From assembly GCA_037013685.1 (NCBI GenBank), contig CM072886.1, positions 92,441,422-92,505,421 of the forward strand: a stretch of DNA of 64,000 bases, in the 5' to 3' direction. Below are positions 34,367 through 48,260 of this stretch, in pieces. How positions within the stretch are numbered: position 1 is the stretch's first letter; every line of letters starts with the position of its first letter. The notes under the pieces were generated by a model that saw nothing but the letters and a program-made list of their open reading frames with translations, was not told the origin of the DNA and ran no database searches. The position numbers and the translations under genes were made by a program. Origin of the DNA: Acridotheres tristis (taxonomy: Eukaryota > Chordata > Aves > Passeriformes > Sturnidae).

Positions 34367-36862
34367 TAAAAAAATCTTGATCTTTTAAAGTTCAGAAGAA
34401 TGATGTATATTTAAAATATTCTATAATTACTGCAAAAGTATTAATTAACAGTTCATGGATGCATAAGTAGTGAGATGAAGGAATGAGCCAACTACTCACT
34501 ATAAATATAAGCTTAAAAAATCATTTTGTAGCATTTTTGTAGCTGGATGATGTTAGGCAGGTCATAACACTAGTACTTTTCCTCTGAAAACCTAATAATT
34601 ATTAACCTTTTTAATTTTTAAACTGAATATTGACTTTGCAATAAATTGGAGTAAGTTCAATCTTACAGTCAATTCCAAACATGAAAGAGTTTCTCTCTCA
34701 GCCATACTGACCATTAGCACTAATTTACAGGTATTTTCTTAAGCTTGACTCAAAGAGAAGTCTGAATTATCTTACTGCAAACGATTTTAAGTAACAGTAT
34801 AATAATTCATATATAAAGCACAGAATTATAGATACATAAAATGACTATTTTATCTACCAAACTATAAAAGGATATTAGAAGCTATTCCAAATTGCATGGG
34901 AAACCCTGAATGTACACAACACAATCTTACACCATCTTCCTTCCACAATAAGACCCACAGGTATACAGGAAAAGTATGAGAGACAATTCTGTTAACTTCA
35001 GCCCTTCAAGAAATGCAGTGGGTCTGCTTCCATATTTTAGGAATGCTTTGTTCAATGCTTTTTGTTACCTTTTCAAAACAAACAAACAAAAGAAAGCTTT
35101 CTGGTTAGATTTGATAACTACTAGTTCTGCATGCCATCCTTCAACTCCCAGAAATCTCTCTTGTCACTGTAGGAGTCTGAATCACAGTGTAGTTAAGAAA
35201 CTCCCTCTTGCTGAGCCCATGGGGAGGCTGGTTCTGATCGGGCAGAGATTCCCCATCCCTCAAGCCATTCCCCTCTCTCTCCTTTGCACTACTGAGCCAA
35301 GGCTGCACCCACACAATGGGAAGGATTGCAACTTCTCATCCTGGGAACCCAGAGGGAAGAAAGAAGAGGTGGTGGGAGAGGTTAATTTCCTGTGTAGGAC
35401 ATGCTAGAAAAATCAGCCAACAGACTAAGGAGATGGTAGGAAGATCCAGGGGTCCATGAGAAAAACACTCGTGGAACATGGGATGTAGGGACTTGAGCTG
35501 GGAGGGGAGAACTTGCTTTAGTGGTGTGGGAAACCAGCCAGGCAGCTAATGGGATAAGAGAGGCTCTCCCATGAGATGATGCACGGGTCAAGCACAGAGC
35601 TGAAAAGGCCAGAATCAACATGGCTGGAATTTGCAATGACAGGATTTCATGTGGTCAACAGGGTATGGACCAATACATTCAGCTACAGGTTGGTGAATGA
35701 GCCAGAGAAGAGCTGTTAAGAAAAGGGATATGCATACACATGTGGGTAGAGGCAGCAAAACATGCCAGAAATAGAATTTTATAGTAATTATAATAATATA
35801 GGAATCTTTCTAAAAAGTACGACTCCAAACTTCTCTATTTCATACTAACTTCTCCATACACACAGAGGTGTCCCAATGGTGCAGAACACTCCTTCCAATA
35901 CCTCTTTAGCAACAGAGGAAAAAATATTAATCATCCAGACAGTCACAGCCTGTTTGTGTAACTACACTCCAGCACAGCATCCACATTATTGCCAGAATCT
36001 GGGCACAAATTCACTCCTTAATGCTGTATCAGACTTCTTTTTACTGTTGCGAAACTCACATCCCAACAGCTTTACACACAGGAAATCCAGAGTATCAGAT
36101 AATATATTTATGAGGTTGATATTAACTTCCAGCTTCAGAAACAATATTGGATTATTTCCTATGTTTTTATATGTATGTAGGAAGACAGAAACCTCCTTCA
36201 AACAAACCCTAAAGCACTGTCAGGAAAATTATTTCAGGATATGCTTTTTATGTGGACAGCAAACACCACATGGTCCAAAAGATCATCTGTGTCACATAGT
36301 GTCATATGTCTGTTTAACTAAATGATGAGATATTTGTTTGATGTTCCCTGGTATATTAAAAAAAGAGAATACATAAAGGAGGAAAGAAAAAAAAAAAGAA
36401 ATTCCAAAAAACCCTAAATAACTTCCTTTTCTAATTATAAGGGTAAAATCCTCTGTAATAGATATTCATCAAAACCATAAAAATAAACCATTATATAGAT
36501 TTTGTAAATTTGCTGTCTGACAGTTTAATTTTTAATAAGCTATCAGGAATCAGGCATCTAGGGGACTGCCTTCATCAGGAAATAAATCAGGAAAGAGAAA
36601 ACTCATTAAATTAAGGTCTGCAATGGAGGCATTGCTGGAGAAGCAACAACCTGCTGGAGTCCTCCCACCAAGCTCCCAAATGTTATGTGGAAACCTTGTT
36701 AGTCTCTTAAGTAACCAACCTTGCATTCTGATTACATGCCCTCCAATTTCTAAGACTCTAGACATCAATATAATGCAATTCTTGTGGCATTCCAACCCTC
36801 CAACATTCCAACATCTCCCAATTCTACGTACTCAGTAGGTTTTCAAAACTACAATTTCATTT

Positions 36863-36883
36863 TGTGTGTGTGTGTGTGTGTGT
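36863..36883. repeat. TG microsatellite
   Basis: About ten uninterrupted TG units, directly readable. Confidence 0.9.
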
Positions 36884-37420
36884 AGTCAGGTCAATAATGA
36901 AAATATTTAATAAGATCTATCCTAGTATAACCTTCAGAGTAATCACCTACTAGACTTCTCATTATTTTTTTTAATGCCCTTTGCCAAATCTGAGAGCCTG
37001 ATTTTTATCAGTTGTCAAGTAGAGCCTTACACTTCTTGTTCACTAAAAAGAGACAAATATCCTGCTGATCAATATTTCCCCCCATTTTTTAGGCTGTCTG
37101 TTCACACCTATCCTTCTTTTTAAGGTGGTTACTCATCCTCTGAGATCTACAGCACTTTCCTTCTAAGGTTTTTAATCTCATGAGCCAGATGCTTAGGCTG
37201 TGCTCTGCAGGCCCTTGTTAACCTTCAAAGAGAACACACACTTCTTTGCATGAAGATGTACTTTCCACAGCAGTCATTGGCAAGAAGCCAACAAAAAAAG
37301 ATCTAGAAAAGCTCTTATAGCCGTAACAGCTCAAAAATAATTTGGAAAATTGGGAAAATCTGGTATACTGTTCTTTAAAAGAGAAAAATAAGAGCTCTGT
37401 GCATAATCAAACCATCTCAA

Positions 37421-37441
37421 AAATAATAATAATAATAATAA
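37421..37441. repeat. AAT trinucleotide microsatellite
   Basis: Seven AAT units followed by AAAG, directly readable. Confidence 0.9.
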
Positions 37442-37974
37442 AAGAATGTATCTCTCTATCAAGAGATCCAATTTTTCATTGAGCTATTCAAATCTAAAAA
37501 TAACAAAAATGCAGATTTGTACTTGGCTTCTGGTTCATATTAAATCTGAAACTACTCTGTTTTGGTGGAAATGTTTGATCCAGAAAAGTTTCAATCCCAC
37601 AAACCAAACTGTCAATGAAGGATGAACTGGCTGCATAGTGGCAGACATTCAATGAATGATGCAGGTAGCTGTAAAATGCCAATATTTGATATTCAACGTT
37701 GTCTTAGCTCTAGCAGAGTCCTCCACCTGCTTCCCTCACAAGAATATGTGGTATTTTTAAATGGTATTTTCAACCAGTTGAGGAACTGGATTATAAAGAA
37801 AATCATTACAACTGAAGTTAGTTGGATACCAATAGAAAGTCAGAGGCTGTAATAACGTCAGGTCTTAGTAACTACTAGAAATTTTATCTCTGGCATTGCA
37901 CTATTCCTGAACAGAATACTGGCTGCCTCAAGTCTTATAATGCTGACTACCAGGTGGGAACACAAAGAGCTTGT

Positions 37975-38075
37975 TTCTGTTCTTGGCTCTACCACTGGCT
38001 TAGAAGATGTCCATGGCCAAATATCTTTCCACACCTCAATTTTTCACTGGGATAAAGAAGTACTCTCTTAGAATG
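37975..38075 (+). mobile_element. MIR-like SINE remnant
   Basis: The order of phrases follows the MIR SINE core and 3' part. TTCTTGGCTCTACCACTGGC (37980-37999) corresponds to the MIR phrase TGGCTCTGCCACTTAC. CCTCAATTTTTCACTGGGATAAAG (38034-38057) corresponds to CCTCAGTTTCCTCATCTGTAAAATGGG. MIR copies are very old and rare in birds, so strong divergence is expected. The match is from memory and needs a profile search. Confidence 0.5.
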
Positions 38076-38079
38076 AAAA

Positions 38080-41000
38080 CTGATTAAAATGGGTATGTAA
38101 GTGTTATATTATTAGTGTATCCATGCAAGATGTTCTTTTCTGTGCTTATCCCCATCTCTTCTACAGATAACCTGCCTTCAATAGACAGGAGTGCTAGAAG
38201 CAGATAACTGGCTTTTTCCATATGTCCTGTATGACTGGCCCATACCACAACTGATAAACATTTAAAAGACCCAAAATGACTTAAAATACGCCTACAAAAA
38301 GCTTTACTCAAGCAGCATGTGCCTAGACCTAGTGATTGTCCCAAATACACAAGGGAAAGACAAGGCTTGTAGTAATGTTTACTCTCCACCATAGTTTTAC
38401 TTTTTATGTAATTGTCCTTAAATTCCCCTGTGTGTAAACTGTCTACCCACTCTTCTCCCCATGTCACAGCTAGGGCTAAAAAAAGAGTCTGCCATACTCA
38501 GAATCTAGTTTAAACTTCAAGCCTCAAGGTGACAACTATCTGGTTTGCCTCTGGCTGCCAGTCCCATGCTGCAGGGTCCTACCTTCCTACTTTAGTTTTG
38601 TTCAGTTTCTGCTTGGCCATAAACCTCCAAACCCTCTGTGAACTCTAGGGGTTACTTCCTTTGCCAGACCATCAGGGTTTTGGAAGACTTGTCTTGCTGC
38701 TTACTGAACTGAACACAATGTCATCTTACACTACTTAGCCCACCTACCCAGGTCTCTTGAAAAAGAGTCTTAGAAAAGGTAAATAGGCAGCCTTAAACTT
38801 AGGCAGATTAAAGCACTGAAGAACATTGTGCTTTTGTTAAAATAGAATGAAGTAACTACAAAGACAAGGAAACAAACAAACAAATAAATAAAATGCAGGC
38901 ACATGTTTAGTAAACTCAAGCATTCCAAAATTACTCTACATCCTTACTAAACTGTACCAGATTCTGTTTGGGGTTAAAGAAACCAAAATAAACTTGTGAT
39001 CCAGATAGAATAAAGGATATCAGAAAAAAAATTTGTAATAGCCACCACAGTTGAATGATTAACCCTACCAAAATATCAAAGGAAAATAGCTGTCAAAAGT
39101 GTAAATTAAATCACTTTTAGATTGAACAGAAAATTATTTCCTATTTTCTACAGGTTATGATTTGGAGTGATCTTAAACCTCTGGAAAAGAATTTTCCAAT
39201 TTTAAAAAAATTCTGAAGCCCAATTACAAGTAATTATAGCTTTTCATTTTCAACATGATGAAATAATTTGATTCTTTTTACAAGAGGTCTGGTTTAGCTC
39301 AAAATAGACAAGTGCTTCTGCAATGAGTTAGTACACAAAGACAATAAAGATCATTCTCAAAAGAAAATCAGGGATACATGTTGGCTATAAATCATAAATG
39401 GAGCATTCAGGCAAAAATAGTTTGTGTGTTCTACAAACGCCACCTATTTCCATTGCACATGAGTGAAATAAAGTAAACAGACCACTGACAGTTTTGGTTT
39501 TCAAATACAAAATGGGAAAGATTTGAAAGAAGACAAGGAAAACGTATGGCATAATCACTACTGTTAAATCACTACTTTAGTCTTAAAGTATAATTTGGAG
39601 GAACAGAGTACACAAACACAAGTTTTTCTATATTCTCAATCCAGAAGAAAAGCAAGCTCAACTATACAGCATTAAATAAAAACTAAATATTATTTCAAGT
39701 TTCTTGTTCATAGGTCTTTCTTACTCTCATGCAAGAATTTTCACTTTTTTCTTATTCTTTGCTATATTTCCATTCACTAAATTGGGAATTCCATTTCAGT
39801 AACGCTCCTAACAACTTTCACACAAACACAAAATCTAAAGCTCAATCGACTCCAAGACAGAGCAGCACAGCTCACTTCCATAAAGTTCAATTTCTTTGCA
39901 AAAGGTCTATTGCAAGTGAAAACACTCCTAAAATAATTGATACATTTGAATACAATTATACCACTAGTTGAAGCTGGACTTTGCTAGACCACCTTGTAAA
40001 TACTAACTGCTGTAAATAAACCATTTAGATTAAGGACAAAGGTTTGCATCACTCCTCTAAATTATAACCAAACTTGATATAACACCCATATCCTGGAGCA
40101 AAAGGAAAAGTTTAAAGACCCTGTAGAGGGTATCATCTAAATGTATTTACCTGAGAGAAGTAAACCTCACCCTTTTAAGCAGAGAAGTACCATTTAATCT
40201 GTAGGCAGAAAAATCTGGACACAACAGTTCTTAAACTCTTATGCAAGACTGGGGAAGGAAGTTTGCCAGCCAGGCTCTGATTTCCAGCATTCCTGATTTC
40301 CCCTGGTTTGTTTGAAGGTTGCCTACTCACAGTGTTACCCTTGAGAAACATGGAACTTAACTGTGTAAAACACACTCCTTGGAACACAGGCAGAAACTGA
40401 TATAAAAAATACTAGCAGTGACTATATTAAAAAAAAAAAGCCTATGCTATTTTTGTAACACTCAAAGTGTCAATAGTATTATTAGGTTTAATATTTTGCA
40501 TAAAAAAATAAATCTTCTTTTTACCTAGTACTACAAATTGGTTAACAGTGTGTATATAGTGTGTTATAAAGAGACTAATATAGAAGTAATAACTATTTCT
40601 GCCATATATCAAAGCACCTGGTTACTATTATGTTTTCACAAAGAAAATTAGTAGATTGAGCACTGACATAGTCAATAAACCCAGGTTTCTCCTGTGGTCA
40701 GTCTTCTCGCAGTGGAGCAAATCTTCAAAGACTATTAAAAAAAGTGTCAGCCAAAGGGAAAAGAAAACCAACCAAACAACTGGTTAACTTGTAATAATGA
40801 GATTTTTTTCTATATATATAGACATTAGGAAAAAGCTAAAATTTGAATTTGCAGATGTTTATTGAAGGCTTTTAATGCTGTCTCAGCTGTTGGGACTGGT
40901 GTGTAGACAGTAAATTAACCAACAGCAGATACAGGGAAAGATAAAGCAGAAAAAGACAGGAACACTAACATCAGAAAACTGACATCTACAGGCCACCTAC

Positions 41001-43685
41001 ACACTCAGGTAAATATACTGCTGAAAGCTAGGCAGGATTTACTCACATTATAGAATGTTATATAATTCCAAAGTATGTTTTATTTGAATGTGCGTTTTTT
41101 AAAGTCATCCTCTGAAACAGCAGACAACAAAGCTCATTCTGTATTTCACAGGCCAGGTATAGGGGATTTTTTCTTCATGTTTCTTGCCTGTTTCAGAAGA
41201 CCAGATAGGACACTACATCATAGGAGCTACACATCCTTGTCTGTCTTGGAAGTTTAAAACAGTGGGACACTTGGCTGAAGGCTGAACTAGTTCTGAGACT
41301 GCACTCACAAATTGTGCCTGCAAGACTATGTTGGGTTTTGGCTGGGGAGAGGTTTTGTGTGTAACATTCAACAACATGAAATACAATCTAAGCAAAAAGG
41401 ATTTTACTTTTTTTTTTCACTTTCCTTTTTCTACTGCCAGAAAGTATTTACCTTTATTAATGTTTGCTTCTTTCCAGGCAGCTGATGCAATTAAAACTTG
41501 AAGTAGATCTTGAACTGTGGATATTTTCTCCAGTGTCTAACAGGCAAGAATATGTTAAAACAACCCTGGGTTACCTCATCTAGCAAGACCCAGTCAATGT
41601 GAATTGAAAGTGCAAGTAACAAACCAGGAGGCTTTTAGCCTACATATAAAACTAAAATTATTCTTAATTAATTATAAGCAAATCAAGAGAAATTATTAAC
41701 ATTAGGAGATAAATACATGATATTTCTAAATATGTCGAGTACTTCTGCATGCAAAACCTTCCATTCACCATGTGACCCTTGGACAGGCAATGGATCAGAG
41801 GATGGCTGAGGGGTGCAAAGATGAGGGTAACTGGAGTGGGTTGTGAGTCACAGCAAATCACAGGGTCTGAAGTGCCTCAAAGGCTCCCTTTTACACCTTC
41901 TCAAAACTAAAAGGTGATCATTACAGACCTTCTGTCCACGTAAGTTCAGATCACAAACTAAGTACCACTGCCAGTCTGCTAGAGAACACACAGTCATGGA
42001 AATTCATCTTGCCAATTGCATTCTTTTATTGATATTAAGCAACATTTAGAAAACAAACAAATAAGGGTAATTATAGGCTACCACTATCAAGATATCTTTT
42101 TCACAGAAAAAATATGACTGCCTCCAATTTTATTTGCTCCATCACACGGGCACACTATTAGCTCAGAAGTATATAAATTCATTATTTTTCCTCATAAAAT
42201 TTTGGACACAGCAACACAGTAGACATCAAATCCAACCTTATCAAATAAGGGCCCAACAGGTCACTGTTTATATCTCCAGAGAGAGTGAAAGAATATTTGC
42301 AATTAGTAAGCAAGAAGTACATTCTTTAAAGGAACTCCTACAGCCATCCATGCACTGGGCAGGGATGTGAGAGAAGAAAATTCAAATGTGCTTTGACTTT
42401 ACAATTATCTTTGCCTTCTACTGACCTAGTTTAAGAAGTGGTTTTACATAGTTTTATCTTCACTGAGAAGCAGACATAAATAAATTATCCATCTCAATTT
42501 TGTTGGCATTTTGTTGACTTATGTATGAGATGATGAGATTTGCAATGATATACTCACTGTTCTCTAGCATCTTGGGACAAGTGTTCTTCCAACTGTCTGA
42601 ATGTCACATGGAGCACATGGAGGGATCTACTCTGTGGAAATGTGTATCTCTATCTTCAAGGGAGATGGTTCTGAGTTGCCAGTATATAAATAGTACTGTA
42701 ATCTAGATGTTCTTTGTTCAAAGTGCAGTCTCTTTAAGTGACTAGCACTTGTGACTAGCAGCAGCTGAAAAGTCAATAGGAACAAAATATCCTGAAATCA
42801 ATCTTAATAATGTAGAAGAAATAGTCCCAAGAGACAACCACCAAATCATATGAAAAGTTTAGGAGAACTGTGATAACATGCTTATTTTTTACAGTCAAAT
42901 TAGGCCTGTCTAACCTAGGATCATACTTTAGGGCGGGGGGGGGAAAGCAAGTATTTTGAGACGAATTAATTAGCATTTCTATGACAATGCTTTCAGCGAG
43001 ATGCATATGCCCAGAGTCAAACACACTGCATTGACATGGGTTGTGACACTGAATATCCACTGTACTCTGACATCCACATTCAGAAGTCATCCACTGATTT
43101 GTTACTGTTTTTTTCCACAGGGATCTACACAAATACAGCACTCCACTTGAGTGGAGTGACTTGTGGCATTGAGCATTATTCTGGAAATAAAATTAAATCT
43201 GCTACTGCCCAAAATCTTAGAAGTAAATTCTCCCAAATGTAAAAGATCAATGACATTGGAATCTCAAGGCTCATTACAATGGCTTTGTAATTAGCTTGCA
43301 AAAAGCTCTCAGAAACTCTGAGTTGAATATTGTGCAGTTGAGTTTCTCTTCTATGAGGCAAATCCCTGAAACGAACAAATTAGTCACAAGGCCCTTAAGG
43401 CAGAAAAGTAAGGAAAGCTTCTGTTCTCTCCAACTTTTAACACGAGGGACTTCCAAAGAAATTTAAACGTTATAAATAGGCAATACTCTATCATACAATT
43501 CATAATTAGACAGTGGAACTAACTGCTACAAAATATCATTAAGTCTGAGGACTTAGCAAGGCTGGAAAAAGGATTAGACATTTATATGGTGTAACAAAAA
43601 TATCCAGAGTTCTAATAATTTTCCAAGATCTATTAAATATCATGTTCCAGAGTTGAACCAAACTCTAACCAAAGAATATGTAGTT
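38080..43685. other. AT-rich spacer
   Basis: No gene is recognised in 5.6 kb. A minus-strand frame of 127 codons (38084-38467) and another of 122 codons (42773-43141) have no known domain. An AAAC/AAAT simple stretch lies at 38869-38893. A poly-G run lies at 42934-42943. Confidence 0.55.
38869..38893. repeat. AAAC/AAAT tetranucleotide repeat
   Basis: A few AAAC units switch to AAAT units. It is a short compound microsatellite. Confidence 0.85.
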
Positions 43686-43687
43686 TA

Positions 43688-43985
43688 GAATCATCACAGA
43701 ATCACAGAACAGCTTGGGGTAAGAAGGAACCTTAAAGCTCAGCTCATTCTACCCCCTTCCATGGTCAGGGACATCTTCCACTAGACCAGGTTGCTCAGAG
43801 TCCCATCCAACCTGGCCTTGGAATAGCTGCAGGAATGGGGCATCCAGAACTTCTCTGGGTTCCAGTGCCTCATCTCCTTGAGTAAAGAATTTCTTCCTGA
43901 TATCTACTCTAAACCTGCCCTCTTTCAGTTTAAAATCAAGCTTTTTGCATCTTCCGCTGAAACCCCCACTCTTGATCACTGGGTA
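43688..43985 (-). mobile_element. CR1 LINE fragment including the 3' terminus
   Basis: This is the clearest CR1 copy. The plus strand starts with AATCACAGAA-type octamers (43695-43709), the complement of the CR1 3' tail. The expected antisense phrases follow: GGAACCTTAAAGCTCA, CACTAGACCAGGTTGCTC (43777-43795), CATCCAACCTGGCCTTGGAA, AATGGGGCATCCA, TTCTTCCTGATATCTACTC and AAACCTGCCCTCTTTCAG. About 300 bases of the 3' end are present, truncated at the 5' side as is usual for CR1. A 76-codon minus-strand frame here is a fragment, not a gene. Confidence 0.96.
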
Positions 43986-43989
43986 CTGA

Positions 43990-46900
43990 CATAGGATGGG
44001 TTAAGAAATCCAGTCTGTCATGGTAATTCTTTTGCAGTTTTAAACAAAATAAGCAAGTTTATCTGTAGTCTTTGGCTCAAAGCAGCTAATGATCATGGTG
44101 CATGCAGTCATAAGAATGTGGGAACTGAGAGGAATGGGAAGCCAAAGCTATACATTGTTCAATAGAACAGAAGACATGAGAAAAAAAATAAGAGTTTCTT
44201 TGGCTGTTGTATTATAAGCATCTTTAAAAAAATTTAAAAGAAAGAAACCCAACCCATTAATAGTCAAACATGCAAGGATAAAATACAGTTGACCTCAGAA
44301 CTGAGAAGACTGTTTCAGTTTAAAAGTTTTTTCTGGCACCACTTCTTCGCTCTTTCTTCCTCTGCAGGCTGCCTTTCCACAACATAAACCATCCTTGCTT
44401 CCCCCGTCTCAGAGGATGTTCTAACTCTCTGTATCATGTGGCTTCTTCGTGTTTCCCATATGCCTTACCAGCTTCATAAGGGCCAGGCTGTGAGGGACCC
44501 AAGACTGTCACTTCACAGAACAGCAAGGTACCAGCGTTTGGTGAAGGCAAAACTCTACAGTAGGAGTGGGGTGGAAAAAAATCAAGGAGAGAATCTCACT
44601 GTAGCTCAGATAACAGAAAGTATCAGTCCAATCTTAAAAACACCAGGTCAAAAGGTTTGAAAAGAAGAGGTGCAATTAAAAATGCGTAATTCCGAATCCA
44701 TAAAACTAATCTCTGTGTGTTAATAAGCCTATCTGTAATATATGAGATAAGGGTCTAATAAATGAAAAAAACACTACATTGATAGTTCCTATAAAACACG
44801 GGTCAAAAGACTGACTTTGCGTGTAAATATTTGAACTACATACTGCAAGTAACATTTCAGCCTCTGCATGCAATTACTAAATATTAAGTAAATAGCTATG
44901 GATCATATGTACAAAGGTGAATTCAAAATGCAGCAATATTTAAATTAAGACCAAAACAAGAAACAGCCCTTTGGAGTTCTGGTTTTCTTCTTCAGAATGT
45001 GGTAGATAATAAATATCCAAGAGCTTTCCAAGGCCTCAGAACAGATTGTATCAGTTTCTTTATGTTTCCTTTTGTAATCCTGTGACAGAAGCAACGTATC
45101 AAAAGATACAACCTGCAATTTGGCGGCAAAGAAAAACACTGCACCTCCCTCCAGTCCTTGAAGACCACTTTTTTACTCCCCGAAAAAGCAGAAAGGCAGA
45201 TCTGATGACTTGCACTGCAGTGATCAAATCAAGAATTTTATTACCCAATTCACCCTCCTCTACAGGGAGAGCTTGGACTAATTCAGCAGGTTAGACACAG
45301 CAAGTCACAAACCATGGCATTTTCTCAAAATATTTCGAGAAAACAAAACAAGACAAAAACCAAAACCAAACAACCAACTCAGACAGGCCAGTGAAGGCAC
45401 TATTTAAAAAGAAAAAGCTTGTTTGTATTTTTGTGTAGCTGAAGGCACTTAGTTTTAGATTTCTTGACAAGTAAGAAAGTCAAAAGTCCTTGAATGAACT
45501 AGTACAGTGTAAGTAACATTCAGAACATTCTTAGTTGCTCCTTTTTTTCCTCTACAAGTGATTAATTTCATGAAATAATGCCAATAACTTTTATAAACTA
45601 TAATGCAGTCTAAGAATAGGCGCCTGTATAAATTGAACACCGTAGTCACATATTTTGTGGGTAGATTAAGGATAAAACTGCTAGTTCCATGCTGTGCCAG
45701 ATGAAAAGGAACTGTTTGAGTACTTTAGAACATGCATATTTAGTAGGCTATCCAAATTATTTATAAAACTTTAGGGAAAAAAATTACTATTTAAGGAAAA
45801 TAGTACCATTCAATGAATAAGGAACAAGAAGAAGAAATTCAGGTTTCATTCTCAGCTTCCCAGAGACTAAGCAAAGCACTTCTTCCGGTACAGTTTCCAT
45901 ATATACAAAATGAAGGTAAAATTTACTAATTTGGTAAAATGCTAAAAAACCGTACATGAAACATTTTGACATAAGAACTGAAAGTTCTTGACATAGGTCA
46001 AGAACAGATTTGCTGAAAATTCTACAAAAAATTCAAAATCCCGACAGTCATGTTGAGCAGCATGGTATATTTATTGCATTCTATACATGTCAGCAACACA
46101 TATATTCAGCTCCATCTCATCGTATTTAGGAAAACCCCAAAGAAATCAGGAGGGGAGCTGAATAAGTATGCAGAGCCACAGAAGACTGCCCTGCAGTCAA
46201 ACAGATATGGTTAACACAAAGCAAACCAAGTCTTCACTATCTTCAGCCATGCTTTAGACAGTCAGAGACACCCCAGTCTTTGGAGAATGAAGCAGTGAGA
46301 TGAAAGAGCTAAGTACTGAAGAATAAGGCTGTAAAGTCCACAAAACAAAATGGGCATTTACTTTAGCATCAGAACATAAATAAGTAGTAATATTTTAATA
46401 AATGATGTAGGTGTAGGGAGCCTCAGCAAGCAGCTCAGCAGTTCCATGTAATACCAGTACTGAGGTCTTCAGAGAGACTTGTCTACATGTTCTTACAGCA
46501 CTGTGAAATGCAATTCACAATCCCTTTTGACAGCCTCAATTTAGACATACCCACCTTTACAGTAGGGACTGTATGCTACAAATAACTGTCACAACTTATT
46601 GAAGAGACCTCCTAAGAGAAACATAAAAGATATGCAAAAGAAATTAAGAACAAAGGTTTGCCCTAAAAATGAAACTCATTACTAACTTTCTGAAAGTGAG
46701 ACACTATGTTTCAACGGACCTCAGTGGAAAGTCTCATTAACTCAAAAACTTGCCACTCAGAAATATTTCTATTTTCATTAATAATGAAAAAATACATTCA
46801 AAAAAATACTACAAAGCCACAGTTCTGTAGCAAACCATTAACTAAGTAATAAATAACATGGTCAAAACCATAAATATACATTTCAAGAAAGAATAAATAT

Positions 46901-47640
46901 AATCTTATACATAGTATCAGATTTTACAATGAAAGCAGGACTATTCCTGCTATTACTTATTAATCCAGAAATTACTTTCCAGCCCTTTCAGTTGTCCAGT
47001 AAAGGAAGCTGTCCCTTCTCTGTATAACTAAGACACCTTGGATATTATGAGAGATGGAGCTACAGACCTTTACACTGATGAGTGTAGAAGCATAGAAGAT
47101 AGTCAGCACTCTTGTTTACTAGAACAGTTCTTACCAATTCTCACTATTTTTTCTATTTGAACAATTGTCTGTGGGGTTCTTAATCTGCTTCACAATTTGC
47201 CCAGAATATCCTTCTCCTCCAAAGAGCTGACACCTGCTCTTCATTCACAATGATAGATGCAGCAGTTGTTCATTTCTGATTCTGAAAATGTTAAAATAGT
47301 TGATTTTTCCCAGTTAGGTTGGAAAAGGAGAAACATATGAAAGGAGAATCTTTTTTCTACCAAGTAATATCAAGAAGTCTAGATAAGATAATACCTTATC
47401 AGAAAAGTACTATAAAGTGAGTAAAATTACATTAGGAGAACCAAAGAGAATAGGAACAGGAATGGATTGGTCTTCCCATTTTCTAGAGGACAGATGATGA
47501 AGTCAATTCCAGTGTTGACACTCTTGGTACTAGCAGACATGGCTAGAACACATGGAAAAGGGAATTGGTTTGAGAGGTAAGTAGGAAATACTTCTGCAGC
47601 TCAGACCACTGGGCACAGTGCAGTCCAGTTTTCCAGGGCA
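43990..47640. other. AT-rich spacer
   Basis: No gene or other repeat family is recognised. Open frames are at most 82 codons. A cluster of inverted repeats resembling nuclear-receptor sites lies at 45974-46005 and is listed separately. Confidence 0.55.
45974..46005. promoter_or_regulatory. Overlapping palindromes resembling steroid/nuclear-receptor sites
   Basis: AGAACT (45974-45979), GAA, AGTTCT (45983-45988) is a perfect inverted repeat with the 3-base spacer of a glucocorticoid-class response element; the sixth half-site base differs from AGAACA. It overlaps a second perfect inverted repeat: GTTCTTGAC (45984-45992), ATAG, GTCAAGAAC (45997-46005), which contains an AGGTCA half-site (45995-46000). 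The two hairpins share GTTCTTG and are mutually exclusive as stems. Receptor binding is inferred from spacing and sequence only. Confidence 0.35.
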
Positions 47641-47644
47641 CACT

Positions 47645-48260
47645 TAGGCACCTTCAAGAAGAGTTCGGCTCCAACTTTTCCATACTCCACATTCAGTGGT
47701 TGCAGACAGTCCTCTCTTCTTCAAGCTGAATGAGTCCAGCTCCCTCAGCTTCTCCTTTCACATCACTCAGGAAGCCTGAGGTTTGCTTAGGACTGGCTTG
47801 GTGGCCCTCTGCCAGACTCACTATGACTCTGCTTAGTCTTTCTTGCACTGTGGACTCCAATGCTGGACACAATATTCCAGATGTGATCTCAAATGACAGC
47901 CAGAGGGTAAGAATCACTTTCCACAACCTGATGGCTATGCTCTTGCCAACACAGCCCAGCATGCAAACAGCCTTCTTTATTGCAAGGGCACACTGCAATC
48001 TTCAACCTGTCCTCAACCAGAAGCACAAGGCCTTTTCTGCAAAGCTGATTTCTAGCAAGTCAGAGCCCATACAGTCCTGCTGTGTGAGTTTATTTCACCC
48101 TAAACAAGGAATTCTGCATTTGCAGAACCTCTTCATGAGGTTCCTATCAGCTCACTTGTCCATTCTGAGTAGGTCTCACTCAAAGGCAGCCCAGCGCTCC
48201 AGTGCACTGACTGCCCCCACAAAATTGCTCTCATCCATGGACTTGCTAAGAATGCGGAAA
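47645..48260 (-). mobile_element. CR1 LINE fragment, longer copy
   Basis: The plus strand again reads as antisense CR1. It has AAGAAGAGTTCGGCTCC near 47656, then CTCTTCTTCAAGCTGAATGAG (47713-47733). TTGGTGGCCCTCTGCCAGACT, then GGACTCCAATGCTGGACACAATATTCCAG (about 47851-47880) and GACTTGCTAAGAATGC follow at the far end. The order places it upstream of the 3'-terminal segment found in the other two copies. The 182-codon plus-strand frame at 47730-48278 is an antisense accident. Both ends are approximate. Divergence suggests an older subfamily than the 43.7 kb copy. Confidence 0.9.

Larger units (their letters stand above)
34370..37950. other. AT-rich spacer with two microsatellites
   Basis: Open frames of 143 codons (34976-35407) and 149 codons (35876-36325) lack any domain I recognise. 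The stretch 35110-35640 is more GC-rich and may be an old unclassified repeat. TG and AAT microsatellites are listed separately. Nothing else is supported. Confidence 0.5.

Noticed and set aside
41330..41400. GTTGGGTTTTGGCTGGGGAGAGG phrase similar to some passerine LTR starts
   Set aside because: Only one short phrase matches; no TATA, polyadenylation signal or paired end is found in order.
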